A stretch of 64,000 nucleotides of DNA, taken from contig NZ_ATYB01000008.1 of NCBI RefSeq assembly GCF_000427465.1, positions 868,001-932,000 on the forward strand, in the 5' to 3' direction. This document shows, one piece after another, positions 53,681 through 63,053 of this stretch (position 1 is the stretch's first letter; each line of letters opens with the position of its first letter). Under the pieces are notes generated by a model. It had not been told where the DNA came from. It saw only the letters and a program-made list of their open reading frames with translations, and did not search any database. The translations under genes and the position numbers were made by a program. Source of the stretch: Sinorhizobium arboris LMG 14919 (GTDB lineage Bacteria > Pseudomonadota > Alphaproteobacteria > Rhizobiales > Rhizobiaceae).

Positions 53681-54954
53681 CGGGCGGCTCCGAGCTGATC
53701 GGGTACGAAGGTGACGAGTGCCGGAAAGACCGTGATCAGCACCAGGACGAGGATGAGAGGCACGAGCAGCGGCAGGATACCGCGTGCAAGTACGCCGAAG
53801 GGTATGTGGGCGACCTTCGAGACGACGAAGAGCGCCACGCCCATAGGCGGCGTCAGAATGCCGATCATCAGGTTGAACACGACCACTACGCCGAAGTGGA
53901 CGGGATCCACCCCGAATTGCAGTGCGGTCGGGACCAGCACCGGTACGATCAGCAGCAGGATTGCAAGGGCCTCGATGAAGGTCCCGAGCGCAAACAGCAT
54001 GAGGTTGACCAGGATCAGAAACGTCAGCGGGTCATCTGCATAGTTGAGGAAAAACGCGGCGACGTGCTGGGGTATCTGTTCGCGCGCGATCACATAGCCG
54101 AACAGCGACACGCCCATGATGAGAAGACCGACGGCGGCCGTATGGCTGACAGTCTCGCGCAGCACGGTCACGAGTTTGGCGAACGTAATTTCACGATAGA
54201 CCACAACCCCGAGGAAGAGGGCATAGCTGGCCGCGACCACCGCAGCCTCGGTCGGCGAGAAAATCCCGGCAAAGATGCCACCTATGATGATGAACGGCGT
54301 GATGAGCGGGAGCAGCGCATGCCAGAAGGTGGACCACACCCGGCGAAGGCTGGCGCGCTTTTCGGTCGCATAGTTCCGGCGCCAGGCGATCACATAGACC
54401 ATGAGCATGAGAGAAGCGGCGCAGAGAAGGCCTGGCACGATGCCGCCGAGGAAAAGGCCACCGATCGAGGTATTGGCGATCACGCCATAGACCACGAGGG
54501 GAATGGAGGGCGGAATGAGCGGGCCAATGATCGCGGATGCGGCCGTGACCGAGCCGGAAAACTGCTCGTCATAGCCCGCATCGCGCATAGCCTTGATCTC
54601 GAGCTGGCCCAGGCCGGCCGCATCGGCGACGGCCGAACCGGACATGCCGGAGAACATAACGCTCGCCATGATGTTCACATGGCCGAGCCCGCCCCTGATA
54701 TGACCTACGAGTGCCTTGGCGAAGTCGAAAATGCGCTCCGTCACGCCCGAAAGGTTCATCAATTGCGCAGTGAGGATGAAAAAAGGGACCGCGAGAAGCG
54801 GAAAGCTGTTGAGGCCGGCGATCATGCGCTGGCCGGCGAAATTCAGCCCCGTTCCCTGCCAGAGCATATAGGCGAGCGCCGCCACGATCAGCGTGAAACC
54901 CACCGGCATGCCGACGATCAGAAGGGCAAACCATCCCCCGAAGAGCGTCGCCAT
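53677..54954 (-). CDS. TRAP transporter large permease (DctM/SiaM-type)
   Basis: 425 residues, twelve helices, with GMSGSAVADAAGLGQLEIKA, SVTAASAIIGPLIPPSIPLV and DPVHFGVVVVFNLMIGILTP. It directly follows the small-subunit gene with no gap. With the neighbouring aldolases the unit could import sialic acid or another acidic sugar. Confidence 0.93.
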   Translation of the reverse strand: MATLFGGWFALLIVGMPVGFTLIVAALAYMLWQGTGLNFAGQRMIAGLNSFPLLAVPFFILTAQLMNLSGVTERIFDFAKALVGHIRGGLGHVNIMASVMFSGMSGSAVADAAGLGQLEIKAMRDAGYDEQFSGSVTAASAIIGPLIPPSIPLVVYGVIANTSIGGLFLGGIVPGLLCAASLMLMVYVIAWRRNYATEKRASLRRVWSTFWHALLPLITPFIIIGGIFAGIFSPTEAAVVAASYALFLGVVVYREITFAKLVTVLRETVSHTAAVGLLIMGVSLFGYVIAREQIPQHVAAFFLNYADDPLTFLILVNLMLFALGTFIEALAILLLIVPVLVPTALQFGVDPVHFGVVVVFNLMIGILTPPMGVALFVVSKVAHIPFGVLARGILPLLVPLILVLVLITVFPALVTFVPDQLGAAR

Positions 54955-55473
54955 CTAGAGATACCTTTCGCAAGATGCATCGGCCGACGGACGGCGGCTG
55001 CCAAAGAGCAGCCGGGCATCCCGAGCCATGACAAGCGCGATCCGGATGGCCGACAGCAGTCCGAATACGGGAAGGGCGCCGTAAAGCCACGACTCCGGTA
55101 CGCCGATCGCGATCGACATCACCTTGTGGGCGCGCATGGCCCCGAAGGTGCCGTAGTAAACAAGGAAGAGCAGCGCGGCGAGCACCAGGACATCCAGAAC
55201 GAGCCGCAGGAAAAGCTGCGCCCGCTCCGGGAGCAATCGCGGCGCGATATCCATGGTGATGTGCGTCCGTGAGGTTACTCCTTCTGCTGCGCCAAGCGCC
55301 ACCAGCCAGACGAAAGCATAGCGCGCAGCCTCCTCCGTCCAGAACATCGGATCATGGAAGACGAAGCGGGTGACGATCTGCAGCGCAATCACGACGAAGG
55401 CGAAGACCAGGAGGATAGCAGCCAGAGTCTCTGCGATATGGGCAAAGCTTCGCCAGCGGCTTGGATGGGCCAT
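54955..55473 (-). CDS. TRAP transporter small permease (DctQ-type)
   Basis: 172 residues with four helices. QIVTRFVFHDPMFWTEEAAR followed by YAFVWLVALGAAEGVTSRTH is the small-subunit signature. It lies between the binding-protein and large-permease genes, giving the P-Q-M order. Confidence 0.92.
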   Translation of the reverse strand: MAHPSRWRSFAHIAETLAAILLVFAFVVIALQIVTRFVFHDPMFWTEEAARYAFVWLVALGAAEGVTSRTHITMDIAPRLLPERAQLFLRLVLDVLVLAALLFLVYYGTFGAMRAHKVMSIAIGVPESWLYGALPVFGLLSAIRIALVMARDARLLFGSRRPSADASCERYL

Positions 55474-55527
55474 TGCTGAACTTCCCGAAATGGGGCGCGG
55501 CCGCCTCGGGCCGCGCCTGCAGGGTGG

Positions 55528-56499
55528 TTAACGAAGGTCGAGCAGCGTCTGCACCGTACCTGCACCGAACTTTGCGTCGAGATCGGCGTAGACGGGCTTC
55601 ATCGCTTCCTGGAATGGCGCCTTGTCAGGCTCGACCACGGTGATGCCGCGCTCGCGAAAATCGCTGACGAGGTTCGCTTCCTTGTCGCTGACCAGCTTGT
55701 CGTTGAGGGCGCCGCCCGCCTCGAATGCCTCCATCACGACCTTCTGGTCGGCGGGCTCGAGCGCATTCCACGTGTCTTCCGACATGAGGATGAGCTGGTC
55801 CTGCACCAGATGCCCTGTCAAGGAGACATGGGACTGTACCTCGGTGAACTTCATCGCGTCGATGATGGGCAGGGGATTTTCCTGGCCGTCCACCTGATTG
55901 GTCTGAAGTGCAAGATAGACTTCGGCGAATGCGACCGGCGTCGGGCTCGCGCCCATCGCCTTTGCCCAGGTGAGAAGCGGCGCCGAGTTCGGAACGCGCA
56001 GCTTCATGCCGGCGAAATCTGCAGGCTTTTCGATCGGTTTCTTTGCCGTCGTGTGCCGCGTTCCGAAGTACCAGGAGTCGACCATGCGCCACTTGTGCTC
56101 GGTCCGCATCTCGTCGACGATTCCCTTACCCCAGTCGGAGGCGATGATCTTTTGAAGGTGATCGAAGTCGCCGACGACATAGGCGGTGCTCGCCAGGACT
56201 GCCCGGGGAACCCAGGCATCCATGCCGCCGAACGGATTCAGCGTGAAGTCGAGCTCGCCGAGCGTCACCTGCTCCATCATCTCGGTGAAGGTGCCGAGCT
56301 GCGAGTTCGGGAAGATTTCCAGCGTCAACCGACCGCCGGATTTCTCCTTGATGACGCGCGCGGCCTCTGTGACGCCCTCGAATTGCGGGTCCCCGGCCGT
56401 ACCCTGCATTCCCAGCCGCAACGTGCGCGCTTCCTGCGCCGTGGCTTGCGACGCCATCAGCACGCCCGCAAGCGCGAGCGAAATCAGTCCCGTTTTCAT
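55528..56499 (-). CDS. TRAP transporter substrate-binding protein (DctP/SiaP-type)
   Basis: 323 residues from the ATG at 56499 with GGGAGGAGC upstream. A classical signal peptide ends at SQATAQEA. The fold markers are GMQGTAGDPQFEGVTEAARV, FPNSQLGTFTEMMEQVTLGE and GMKLRVPNSAPLLTWAKAMG, whose Arg forms the carboxylate clamp. FAEVYLALQTNQVDGQENPL closes the site. An acidic sugar is the probable ligand, given the co-encoded aldolases. Confidence 0.92.
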   Translation of the reverse strand: MKTGLISLALAGVLMASQATAQEARTLRLGMQGTAGDPQFEGVTEAARVIKEKSGGRLTLEIFPNSQLGTFTEMMEQVTLGELDFTLNPFGGMDAWVPRAVLASTAYVVGDFDHLQKIIASDWGKGIVDEMRTEHKWRMVDSWYFGTRHTTAKKPIEKPADFAGMKLRVPNSAPLLTWAKAMGASPTPVAFAEVYLALQTNQVDGQENPLPIIDAMKFTEVQSHVSLTGHLVQDQLILMSEDTWNALEPADQKVVMEAFEAGGALNDKLVSDKEANLVSDFRERGITVVEPDKAPFQEAMKPVYADLDAKFGAGTVQTLLDLR

Positions 56500-56527
56500 T
56501 ATTGCTCCTCCCATTGCCGGCCCGATG

Positions 56528-57229
56528 CTACGGGCGCGTTTGCCTGTATTTGCGCGCGGCACTCTCCAGGTGCTCGCGCATGACCCGTCCGGCACGCTCC
56601 GCATCTCGCGCGCGGATGGCCTCCACGATCGCCACGTGCTCTTCGAAACTCTCCCGGTTGGAAATCTCCGGCCTGCTCGGCAGAGGCCGCTGGGCGATCA
56701 GCCAGTCCACAAATGCGTCATGAACCGCGACGAAAATCGGGTTCGAGACCATCTGGGTCAGCGTGCGGTGAAAGGCGACATCGGTGGCGGCAAAGGCGCG
56801 AGCCTTGCCGATCGCGGACTCGTTACGCGCCAGCGCGGCATCGATCGCCTCGATCTGCTCCGCTGTCGCGTGAGCCGCCAGGTGCCTAGCGCAACTCTCC
56901 TCCAGGAACAGACGCGCCTGCTCGAAATTGGCCACGCCCTCCGGACGGCCAAGCAGCATGCGGGCAGCGCCTGCTAGCGAAGCCAGGAAGTGGTCCGGCG
57001 TCGGCCGCGTGACTTTCGCACGCTCGCCCGTGCTGATCTTCACGAGGCCCATGCGCTCCAGAGCGTACAGCGCTTCGCGGATCGAGGGGCGCCCGACCCC
57101 GAACATTTCCATCAGGTCCCGTTCGGAGGGAAGCGTCGCCCCCAGGGGATAGATCTCGTCGCGGATCATCTCCTCCAGTTTCGACCGGACTTCGTCAGAA
57201 AGTTTTTTACGGACGGCGAGTGTGCTCAT
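56528..57229 (-). CDS. GntR-family (FadR/FCD) transcriptional regulator
   Basis: 233 residues. The winged HTH is EMIRDEIYPLGATLPSERDL, MEMFGVGRPSIREALYALER; the FCD domain (about 90-225) has ARLFLEESCARHLAAH and ATDVAFHRTLTQMVSNPIFV with the usual His/Asp ligands. It is the first gene of the minus-strand operon, 28 bp before the binding-protein gene, so it probably autoregulates. GGTGTTATACCAC (57244-57256), just upstream of its start, is a plausible imperfect operator. Confidence 0.9.
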   Translation of the reverse strand: MSTLAVRKKLSDEVRSKLEEMIRDEIYPLGATLPSERDLMEMFGVGRPSIREALYALERMGLVKISTGERAKVTRPTPDHFLASLAGAARMLLGRPEGVANFEQARLFLEESCARHLAAHATAEQIEAIDAALARNESAIGKARAFAATDVAFHRTLTQMVSNPIFVAVHDAFVDWLIAQRPLPSRPEISNRESFEEHVAIVEAIRARDAERAGRVMREHLESAARKYRQTRP

Positions 57230-57379
57230 GGGGTAATTGTTAAGGTGTTATACCACTCGAGTCAAGAGAACCTCGCGTCTGGAGCCTATCCGCCTTCAAG
57301 CTCGTCATTAGCCGCACTGTGCCGCCACCCCGCGGAGAGCGCATTGTCCAGGGTGATGGAGGTTCGGCGCCAACCTGCC

Positions 57380-57739
57380 TCAATGCCTGCGAAGAAGGAA
57401 CGCGATCGCCAAGCCGAGGCCGGCGAGTATTACGGCGGTCTGGAGAGGGCGGCGAGGTTCGGCGGTGCTCGGGCGATCTGTCGCGCGCCGGGCCGCCGGG
57501 GTATCGACGACCCTGGTGTGCGGGCGATCGAAGCCGGAGGCGACTTGCTCATGCCAGCGGCCGTCGGGGTCCTGGAATTCGATGGCCTCGGTCGAGCCGG
57601 GAAGTTCGTGGTGACGCGCCGCGATTTCGGCTGCGGCCAATGCATCGGCATGGGTAGGAAAGGCCTCGGAGAAGACGTCGTCGACTTTATAGGCCCAGCC
57701 CCCGTCATGCTCTACGATTTCATAGCGTACAGTTGCCAT
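57380..57739 (-). CDS. DUF2188 domain-containing protein
   Basis: 119 residues. The N-terminal 65 residues form DUF2188 (RYEIVEHDGGWAYKVDDVFS, FPTHADALAAAEIAARHHEL). A linker and one C-terminal membrane helix (LQTAVILAGLGLAIAFLL) ending RRH follow, so it is a tail-anchored form. GGGAG precedes the ATG at 57739. Function is unknown. Confidence 0.85.
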   Translation of the reverse strand: MATVRYEIVEHDGGWAYKVDDVFSEAFPTHADALAAAEIAARHHELPGSTEAIEFQDPDGRWHEQVASGFDRPHTRVVDTPAARRATDRPSTAEPRRPLQTAVILAGLGLAIAFLLRRH

Positions 57740-58150
57740 GGCGCTGCTCCCGTTAGATGGGAGAAACATCCGGCACCTTTCTTGGTTCCGCGATCGTCAG
57801 CATCCGCGGGCCAGCTTGTTGCCAGCTCCCGGCCGGAAATTCGTGACGGCATGTCGATGCCGGACGCGAGGCCGGGGCGCGAGCGAACGCCATCGGGCGC
57901 GACGGTCGCCGCTGGCACGGGCGCCGTCAGACGAGACGGCCGCTTCGATCAACCGTTTTTTCGATCGACCGATTTGCCAAGTATTCCCCTTGCTTGATAA
58001 AGCGCAACGATCGTAACATGCGCGCACGTGCCTTCTGCGTGTATTACAAACTGCCGCTGCGACCTTTGCGCGTCCGACAAGACGCCTGGACCTGCAGGCA
58101 TAAATCTCGGGACGGCTGCAATGGCACGCGAAGCATTATGGGAGAAATTG
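57740..58150. other. 411-bp gap upstream of the TAXI-TRAP genes
   Basis: No gene is supported here. It contains the divergent promoter region for the DUF2188 gene and, from about 57985, an AT-richer stretch (TTGCTTGATAAAGCG and TCGTAACATG) that may be the promoter of the downstream TRAP genes, followed by the half copy of the intergenic repeat at 58041-58085. Confidence 0.4.
58041..58085 (+). repeat. rhizobial-type intergenic repeat, half copy 2
   Basis: CAAACTGCCGCTGCGACCTT then TGCGCGTC..GACGC corresponds to the right half of the element at 22610-22709, in the same orientation relative to its hairpin. It lies 66 bp before the TAXI binding-protein gene, so it would be in the mRNA leader if transcription starts upstream. 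Confidence 0.6.
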
Positions 58151-59134
58151 ATGAAACATGAACGGATTACCCTGCGCGGAGCGCAGATCGCCGCTCTCTC
58201 GGCAGCATTGTTGTTTTCGGGCAGCGCCATGGCGCAGCAGAAGTTCGTGACGATCGGCACTGGCGGCGTCACCGGCGTCTACTATGCCGCGGGCGGCGCC
58301 ATCTGCCGGCTCCTGAACAAGGACCGCAAGACGCACGGCATCCGCTGTTCGGTCGAATCGACCGGCGGATCGGCGTTCAACGTGAACACGATCAAGGAAG
58401 GCGAACTCGACTTCGGCATGGCGCAGTCCGATGTCCAGTTCAACGCTTTCAAGGGCGAGGAGGCGTTCAAGGAGGGCGGCGCGCATTCCGACCTCCGGGC
58501 AGTCTTTTCGATTCATCCGGAGCCGTTCACCGTGCTGGCTCATCCGAATGCCGGCGTAACGAAGTTCGAGGACTTCAAGGGCAAGCGCTTCAATGTCGGC
58601 AATCCGGGTTCCGGAACGCGCGCTTCCATGGAGCGTCTGCTCGGCGCGATGGGCTGGACGCTCGCCGACTTCTCGCTCGCATCCGAACTCAAGGCGGACG
58701 AGCATGGACCGGCGCTTTGCGACGGCAAGATCGACGGCTTCTTCTACGGCGTCGGGCACCCCTCCGCCAATATTCAGGATCCGACGACCACCTGCGGCGC
58801 AAAGCTGGTGCCGCTGACCGGCGAAGCCGTCGACAAGCTGGTCGCCGACAATCCCTATTATGCCAAGGCGACCATCCCCGGCGGCCTTTACAACAGCAAT
58901 CCGGAAGACACGCAGACCTTCGGCGTTCTGGCCACGCTCGTGACCTCCGCCAATGTTCCTGAGGAAAGCGTGTACGCCCTGACGAAGGCGGTTTTCGAGA
59001 ATTTCGACGAGTTCAAGTCGCTGCACCCGGCATTCGCCAATCTCGAGCCCGCCAAGATGATCAAGGACGGCTTGTCGGCGCCGCTGCATCCGGGCGCGGA
59101 AAAATACTACAAGGAAAAGGGTTGGCTGAAGTAA
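58151..59134 (+). CDS. TAXI-family TRAP solute-binding protein
   Basis: 327 residues. The signal peptide ([21 protein letters not shown]) is followed by the TAXI hallmark [20 protein letters not shown], then [20 protein letters not shown] and [17 protein letters not shown]. It starts at the ATG 58151 behind GGGAGAAA. It delivers an unknown ligand to the fused permease encoded 86 bp downstream, across a full copy of the intergenic repeat. Confidence 0.92.
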   Translation: MKHERITLRGAQIAALSAALLFSGSAMAQQKFVTIGTGGVTGVYYAAGGAICRLLNKDRKTHGIRCSVESTGGSAFNVNTIKEGELDFGMAQSDVQFNAFKGEEAFKEGGAHSDLRAVFSIHPEPFTVLAHPNAGVTKFEDFKGKRFNVGNPGSGTRASMERLLGAMGWTLADFSLASELKADEHGPALCDGKIDGFFYGVGHPSANIQDPTTTCGAKLVPLTGEAVDKLVADNPYYAKATIPGGLYNSNPEDTQTFGVLATLVTSANVPEESVYALTKAVFENFDEFKSLHPAFANLEPAKMIKDGLSAPLHPGAEKYYKEKGWLK

Positions 59135-59164
59135 GCTTCGCCGTCTGACTCAACCGGCGGGCTT

Positions 59165-59262
59165 GCAGCGCTGCGCGTCTGATCAGACACGCGAAGGTCG
59201 CTGTAGCCCTTGAATGCCGCATGTTCTTGTCCTTCAATCGGCTACGGCCAAAGGACGCATGC
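59165..59262 (-). repeat. rhizobial-type intergenic repeat, copy 3 (inverted)
   Basis: On the minus strand it reads GCATGCGTCCTTTGGCCGTA, then CGATTGAAGG, AGAACATGC and GCTACAGCGACCTTCGCGTG, aligning end to end with the copy at 22610-22709. It sits between the two TAXI-TRAP genes and covers the ATG at 59221. Confidence 0.7.
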
Positions 59263-61899
59263 TGTAGGCCCGCCGGCAAAAAAGCATGGGAGGGTGTCAC
59301 GAGCGAAGTTCAAGGAAAGCAGGTCGATGTCGACCTCCAGCAGCTGGTCGCCGAAGCGGATACCGGTGGACGCAACGCCAAAGGGTTGACGGGGCAGATA
59401 TTGCTCTGCACCGCTGTGGCTTGGTCGCTGTTCCAGCTCTGGTACGCGTCCCCACTGCCCTTCGTCTTTGGCTTCGGCATCCTCAACGATACCGAAGCCC
59501 GCGCCATCCATCTCAGTTTCGCGCTGTTCCTGACCTTTCTTGCCTACCCCGCGCTCAAACGGTCGCCCCGCGACCGGGTACCGCTCGCCGATTGGGTGCT
59601 CGCAGCGCTCGGCGCCTTCGCCGGCGCCTATCTGTTCCTCTTTTACGGCGCGCTTGCCGGCCGGCCCGGCCAGCCCTCGACGCTCGATCTCGTCACCGGC
59701 ACCGCCGGCATCCTGCTTCTGCTCGAAGCCACACGCCGCGCGCTCGGCCTGCCGATGGTATTCGTCGCCGGCGTCTTCATCTTCTTCACCTTCGCCGGCC
59801 AGTATATGCCCGAGGTCATCCAACACCGCGGTGCCTCTCTGGTGAAGTTCATCAACCATCAGTGGCTGACGACGGAGGGCGTGTTCGGCATTGCGCTGGG
59901 CGTGTCTACGAGTTTTGTTTTTCTCTTCGTCCTGTTCGGAACGCTGCTCGAGAAAGCCGGTGCCGGCAATTGGATGATGCAGATCTCGATCGCGCTGCTC
60001 GGACATTTGCGGGGCGGACCGGCCAAGGTGGCGGTGGTCTCATCGGCGTTGAACGGCGTGGTGTCCGGTTCATCGGTCTCCAATGTCGTGTCGGGCGGCA
60101 TCTTCACCATTCCGCTGATGAAGCGCACCGGGCTTTCCGGAGTGAAAGCCGGCGCGATCGAGGCCACGGCCTCGATAAACGGCCAGATCATGCCCCCCGT
60201 CATGGGCGCCGCCGCATTCCTGATGGTCGAATATGTCGGCATTCCCTACGCGGAAATCATCAAACATGCCCTGCTGCCGGCGGTCTTCTCCTATATCGCC
60301 CTTCTCTACATGGTGCATCTGGAGGCGGTGAAGCTGAACATGCAGCCGATCCCCCAGCGCCCGACCCCGATGCGCGAACGGTGGCTCCGCATGGGCATCG
60401 GGCTTGCCGGCAGCGTGCTTTCAATCTGCCTTCTCTATTACGGGATCATTGCCATCCGGGCCGCCTTCGGAGCAGGCGCACCTTTACTGCTCGCGATTGC
60501 CGGGGTGGCGCTCTATATCGCGACGATCTGGTATTCGTCGCGCTATCCCGACCTGGAGCTCGACGACCCCGACACGCCGATCCTGGAGCTGCCGCGGGCC
60601 TGGGATGTGACGCGAACCGGGCTCGATTTCCTCATCCCCATCATCGTCCTGCTCTGGTGCCTTATGGTCGAGCAGCTTTCGCCCGGGCTTTCGGCCTTCT
60701 GGGCGACGCTGACGATCATCGCCATCGTCGCCACCCGCAAGCCTCTGATGGCGATTTTCCGCAACGAGCATCTTGCAACTGCCCTCCGCGCCGCCGCCTG
60801 GGACCTGACCGACGGGCTGGCGCTCGGCGCGCGCAACATGATCGGCATCGCAGTCGCCACCGCCACGGCCGGCATCGTCGTCGGAACGATCACACTCACG
60901 GGCCTCGGCCTGATGATGACGGAACTCGTCGAGTTCATCTCGGGCGGCAACGTCATCATGATGCTTGTCCTCATCGCCGCGATCAGCCTGGTGCTCGGAA
61001 TGGGGATTCCGACCACCGCCAACTACATCCTGGTGGCCACGCTGATGGCACCTGTCGTCGTCGAACTCGGCTCGCAGGCGGGCCTCGCCATACCGCTGAT
61101 CGCAGTCCACCTCTTCGTCTTCTATTTCGGCATCATGGCCGACATCACGCCGCCCGTCGGGCTGGCCTCCTTCGCCGCGGCGGCGATTTCCAAGGAAGAC
61201 CCTATCGCCACGGGCTTTCAGGGCGCATTCTATTCGCTGCGCACCGCGATCCTGCCGTTCGTCTTCATTTTCAATCCGGCGATCCTGCTCATCGGCGTCG
61301 ATACCTGGGCGCACACGATCTGGATTGCCGTCATATCGCTCGCCGCCATTCTCATCTTCTCGGCTGCGACGATGAACTGGTTCGTCACGAAAAGCCGGCT
61401 GTGGGAGAGCGCGGTGCTGCTGCTCGTCTGCTTCACGCTGTTCCGCCCCGATTGGTGGCTTAACCAGATCACGCCGCCCTACGAAGAGCTCCCGGCCTCC
61501 GAGTTCCTGCGGGCCGTCGAGGAGGCGCCGGCGAAGGGCCGGATCAACTTCGTGGTCCAGGGCTTCGACCTGATGGGCGACGAGGTTCGCAAGACCGTCA
61601 ATGTGCCGCTCGGCGAGCCCGGCGAACCGCTTCAACGGTTGCGGTCGATCGGACTTACGGTCACGCCGGCGGGCGACAGTTTGATGATCAGCAATGTTGC
61701 CTTCGGCTCCTACGCCAAACGCATCGGCCTCGATGTCGGCTATGATGTCGTTGCCGTGTTGAAAAAGGCCGATCAGCCTTCGAGCGCTATCCCGGTGGGA
61801 ATTGCCCTGGCTCTGACTGCCGGCATCGCCGGCCTGCAATTCGCGCGAAAAAGGGCCGACCGCAGCCGAGCCGGCCTGCCGGGGGCCGCGCGCAAATAA
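59221..61899 (+). CDS. TRAP transporter fused permease (4TM/12TM, TAXI-type)
   Basis: Open for 892 codons, about 15 helices: a DctQ-like part (about 60-190), a DctM-like part (about 200-720, with SALNGVVSGSSVSNVVSGGI, GAIEATASINGQIMPPVMGA and MADITPPVGLASFAAAAISK) and a C-terminal soluble piece before a last helix. The coordinate given is the first in-frame ATG, but that ATG lies inside a repeat copy and has no ribosome binding site. GGGAGGG at 59288-59294 points instead to an ACG at 59299 as the real start (TSEVQGKQVDVDLQQ). It takes up the ligand of the upstream binding protein. Confidence 0.9.
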   Translation: MFLSFNRLRPKDACCRPAGKKAWEGVTSEVQGKQVDVDLQQLVAEADTGGRNAKGLTGQILLCTAVAWSLFQLWYASPLPFVFGFGILNDTEARAIHLSFALFLTFLAYPALKRSPRDRVPLADWVLAALGAFAGAYLFLFYGALAGRPGQPSTLDLVTGTAGILLLLEATRRALGLPMVFVAGVFIFFTFAGQYMPEVIQHRGASLVKFINHQWLTTEGVFGIALGVSTSFVFLFVLFGTLLEKAGAGNWMMQISIALLGHLRGGPAKVAVVSSALNGVVSGSSVSNVVSGGIFTIPLMKRTGLSGVKAGAIEATASINGQIMPPVMGAAAFLMVEYVGIPYAEIIKHALLPAVFSYIALLYMVHLEAVKLNMQPIPQRPTPMRERWLRMGIGLAGSVLSICLLYYGIIAIRAAFGAGAPLLLAIAGVALYIATIWYSSRYPDLELDDPDTPILELPRAWDVTRTGLDFLIPIIVLLWCLMVEQLSPGLSAFWATLTIIAIVATRKPLMAIFRNEHLATALRAAAWDLTDGLALGARNMIGIAVATATAGIVVGTITLTGLGLMMTELVEFISGGNVIMMLVLIAAISLVLGMGIPTTANYILVATLMAPVVVELGSQAGLAIPLIAVHLFVFYFGIMADITPPVGLASFAAAAISKEDPIATGFQGAFYSLRTAILPFVFIFNPAILLIGVDTWAHTIWIAVISLAAILIFSAATMNWFVTKSRLWESAVLLLVCFTLFRPDWWLNQITPPYEELPASEFLRAVEEAPAKGRINFVVQGFDLMGDEVRKTVNVPLGEPGEPLQRLRSIGLTVTPAGDSLMISNVAFGSYAKRIGLDVGYDVVAVLKKADQPSSAIPVGIALALTAGIAGLQFARKRADRSRAGLPGAARK

Positions 61900-61906
61900 G
61901 GGGCAG

Positions 61907-62902
61907 TCACGCCGCCGAAGATTCCCGGACGACCAGTAGCGGCGGGGCGATCGCATGCTGTGGGGGCTCCTTGCCCTCCATCGCTGCGATCAGAAGGTCG
62001 ATCGCTGCTTCCGCGACCTGATCCAGATGCAGGTTGACAGCTGTCAATGGCGGCGTCGAGAGTTTTGCCCGCATCCCGTCGTAGCGCGTGGCGAGTCGCA
62101 GCCCATGCGGAACGGAACGGTCGAGCGATCGGGCGGCATCGAGCACGCCCGTGGCGAAGGCGTCGACAGGTACGCATAACGCGTCGATATCCGGATTGCT
62201 CCGAAGGAGCGTTTCAGCAGCCGCCGCCGCCTCGGAGTCGCCACCGCCTTCGTCGACCCGGATTGCAACGGGTGAAAACCCTCTCTCCGCGGCGAAAGCG
62301 GCATAGGCGGCTTCGGTCTCGATGTAGGAATTGCGCCGCTGCTCGCCGGTGATCAGACCGACGCGGCGGCTATTCGCGCCAAGGTGCTCCAGCATCAGCC
62401 GGGCCGTCGCAGTGCTCTGGATATCCACCGACGGAATGTCCTTCCTCCCCGGCGCTCGCCCGATCGAGACAACGGGCACGCCGCGGGCCGAGAAGAAGTC
62501 AAGCAGACGGTCTTCAACCATTGGCTCGACGATGATGGCGCCATCGACCTCCAGCGAATCGAGATTGGAGTCGGGCTCCAAAGGGGGCACCAGGCAGAGA
62601 GCGAGATGCCGCGAAAGAGCCGTAACGGCAGCGGCGGCGGCGATCTCCATCAGGAAGCCCAGCCTCGCAGGGCCAGCAGCGACCGCAAAGGGCATTGACG
62701 ATGCCAGCGCGATGATCCCCGCCCCGCCCGTTCTCAGTCTGCGGGCCCGGGGATTGGCCCGGTAACCCATCTTGTCGGCCAGCGCCACAATTCTGGCCTT
62801 CGTCTCGGGGTCGACATAGCGCCGTCCGCTGAAGGCATGGGAAACCGTGGTCGGCGACACGCCTGCCGCCTTCGCCAACTCCACGATCGTCGATCTTGCC
62901 AT
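61907..62902 (-). CDS. LacI-family transcriptional regulator
   Basis: 331 residues from the ATG at 62902. HTH and hinge: MARSTIVELAKAAGVSPTTV, SHAFSGRRYVDPETKARIVA, YRANPRARRLRTG. The effector domain (about 60-325) includes LMLEHLGANSRRVGLITGEQ and ALCVPVDAFATGVLDAARSL. It is divergent from the NCS2 permease gene, with two palindromes in the gap, so it probably represses that gene in response to a nucleobase-related or sugar effector. It is convergent with the TRAP permease at only 7 bp. Confidence 0.9.
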   Translation of the reverse strand: MARSTIVELAKAAGVSPTTVSHAFSGRRYVDPETKARIVALADKMGYRANPRARRLRTGGAGIIALASSMPFAVAAGPARLGFLMEIAAAAAVTALSRHLALCLVPPLEPDSNLDSLEVDGAIIVEPMVEDRLLDFFSARGVPVVSIGRAPGRKDIPSVDIQSTATARLMLEHLGANSRRVGLITGEQRRNSYIETEAAYAAFAAERGFSPVAIRVDEGGGDSEAAAAAETLLRSNPDIDALCVPVDAFATGVLDAARSLDRSVPHGLRLATRYDGMRAKLSTPPLTAVNLHLDQVAEAAIDLLIAAMEGKEPPQHAIAPPLLVVRESSAA

Positions 62903-62957
62903 GCGAACACCCCGTCCATGAACCGGCCCGGATGATGGCATCGCGACGCCGATTTTA

Positions 62958-63016
62958 CAAATCGATTTGCTAACGGCAAAAAACGTGTTATCACGTCCTA
63001 TGCAAAACGATTTGCA
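62958..63016. promoter_or_regulatory. LacI-type operators between the regulator and the NCS2 permease
   Basis: CAAATCGATTTG (62958-62969) is a perfect 12-bp palindrome and TGCAAAACGATTTGCA (63001-63016) a near-perfect one; both share the half-site CGATTTGC. A further palindrome, ACGTGTTATCACGT (62983-62996), lies between them. The layout is typical of a LacI-family regulator controlling a divergent gene. Confidence 0.6.
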
Positions 63017-63053
63017 TAGCCAGCAGGAGAGAGGCTGGCGTGGAGGAGATCAA

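Noticed and set aside
59286..61463. An ATG at 59286 beginning a 725-codon frame
   Set aside because: It is the +1 frame of the fused TRAP permease, Arg/Pro/His-rich, without membrane helices, although it shares the same ribosome binding site region.
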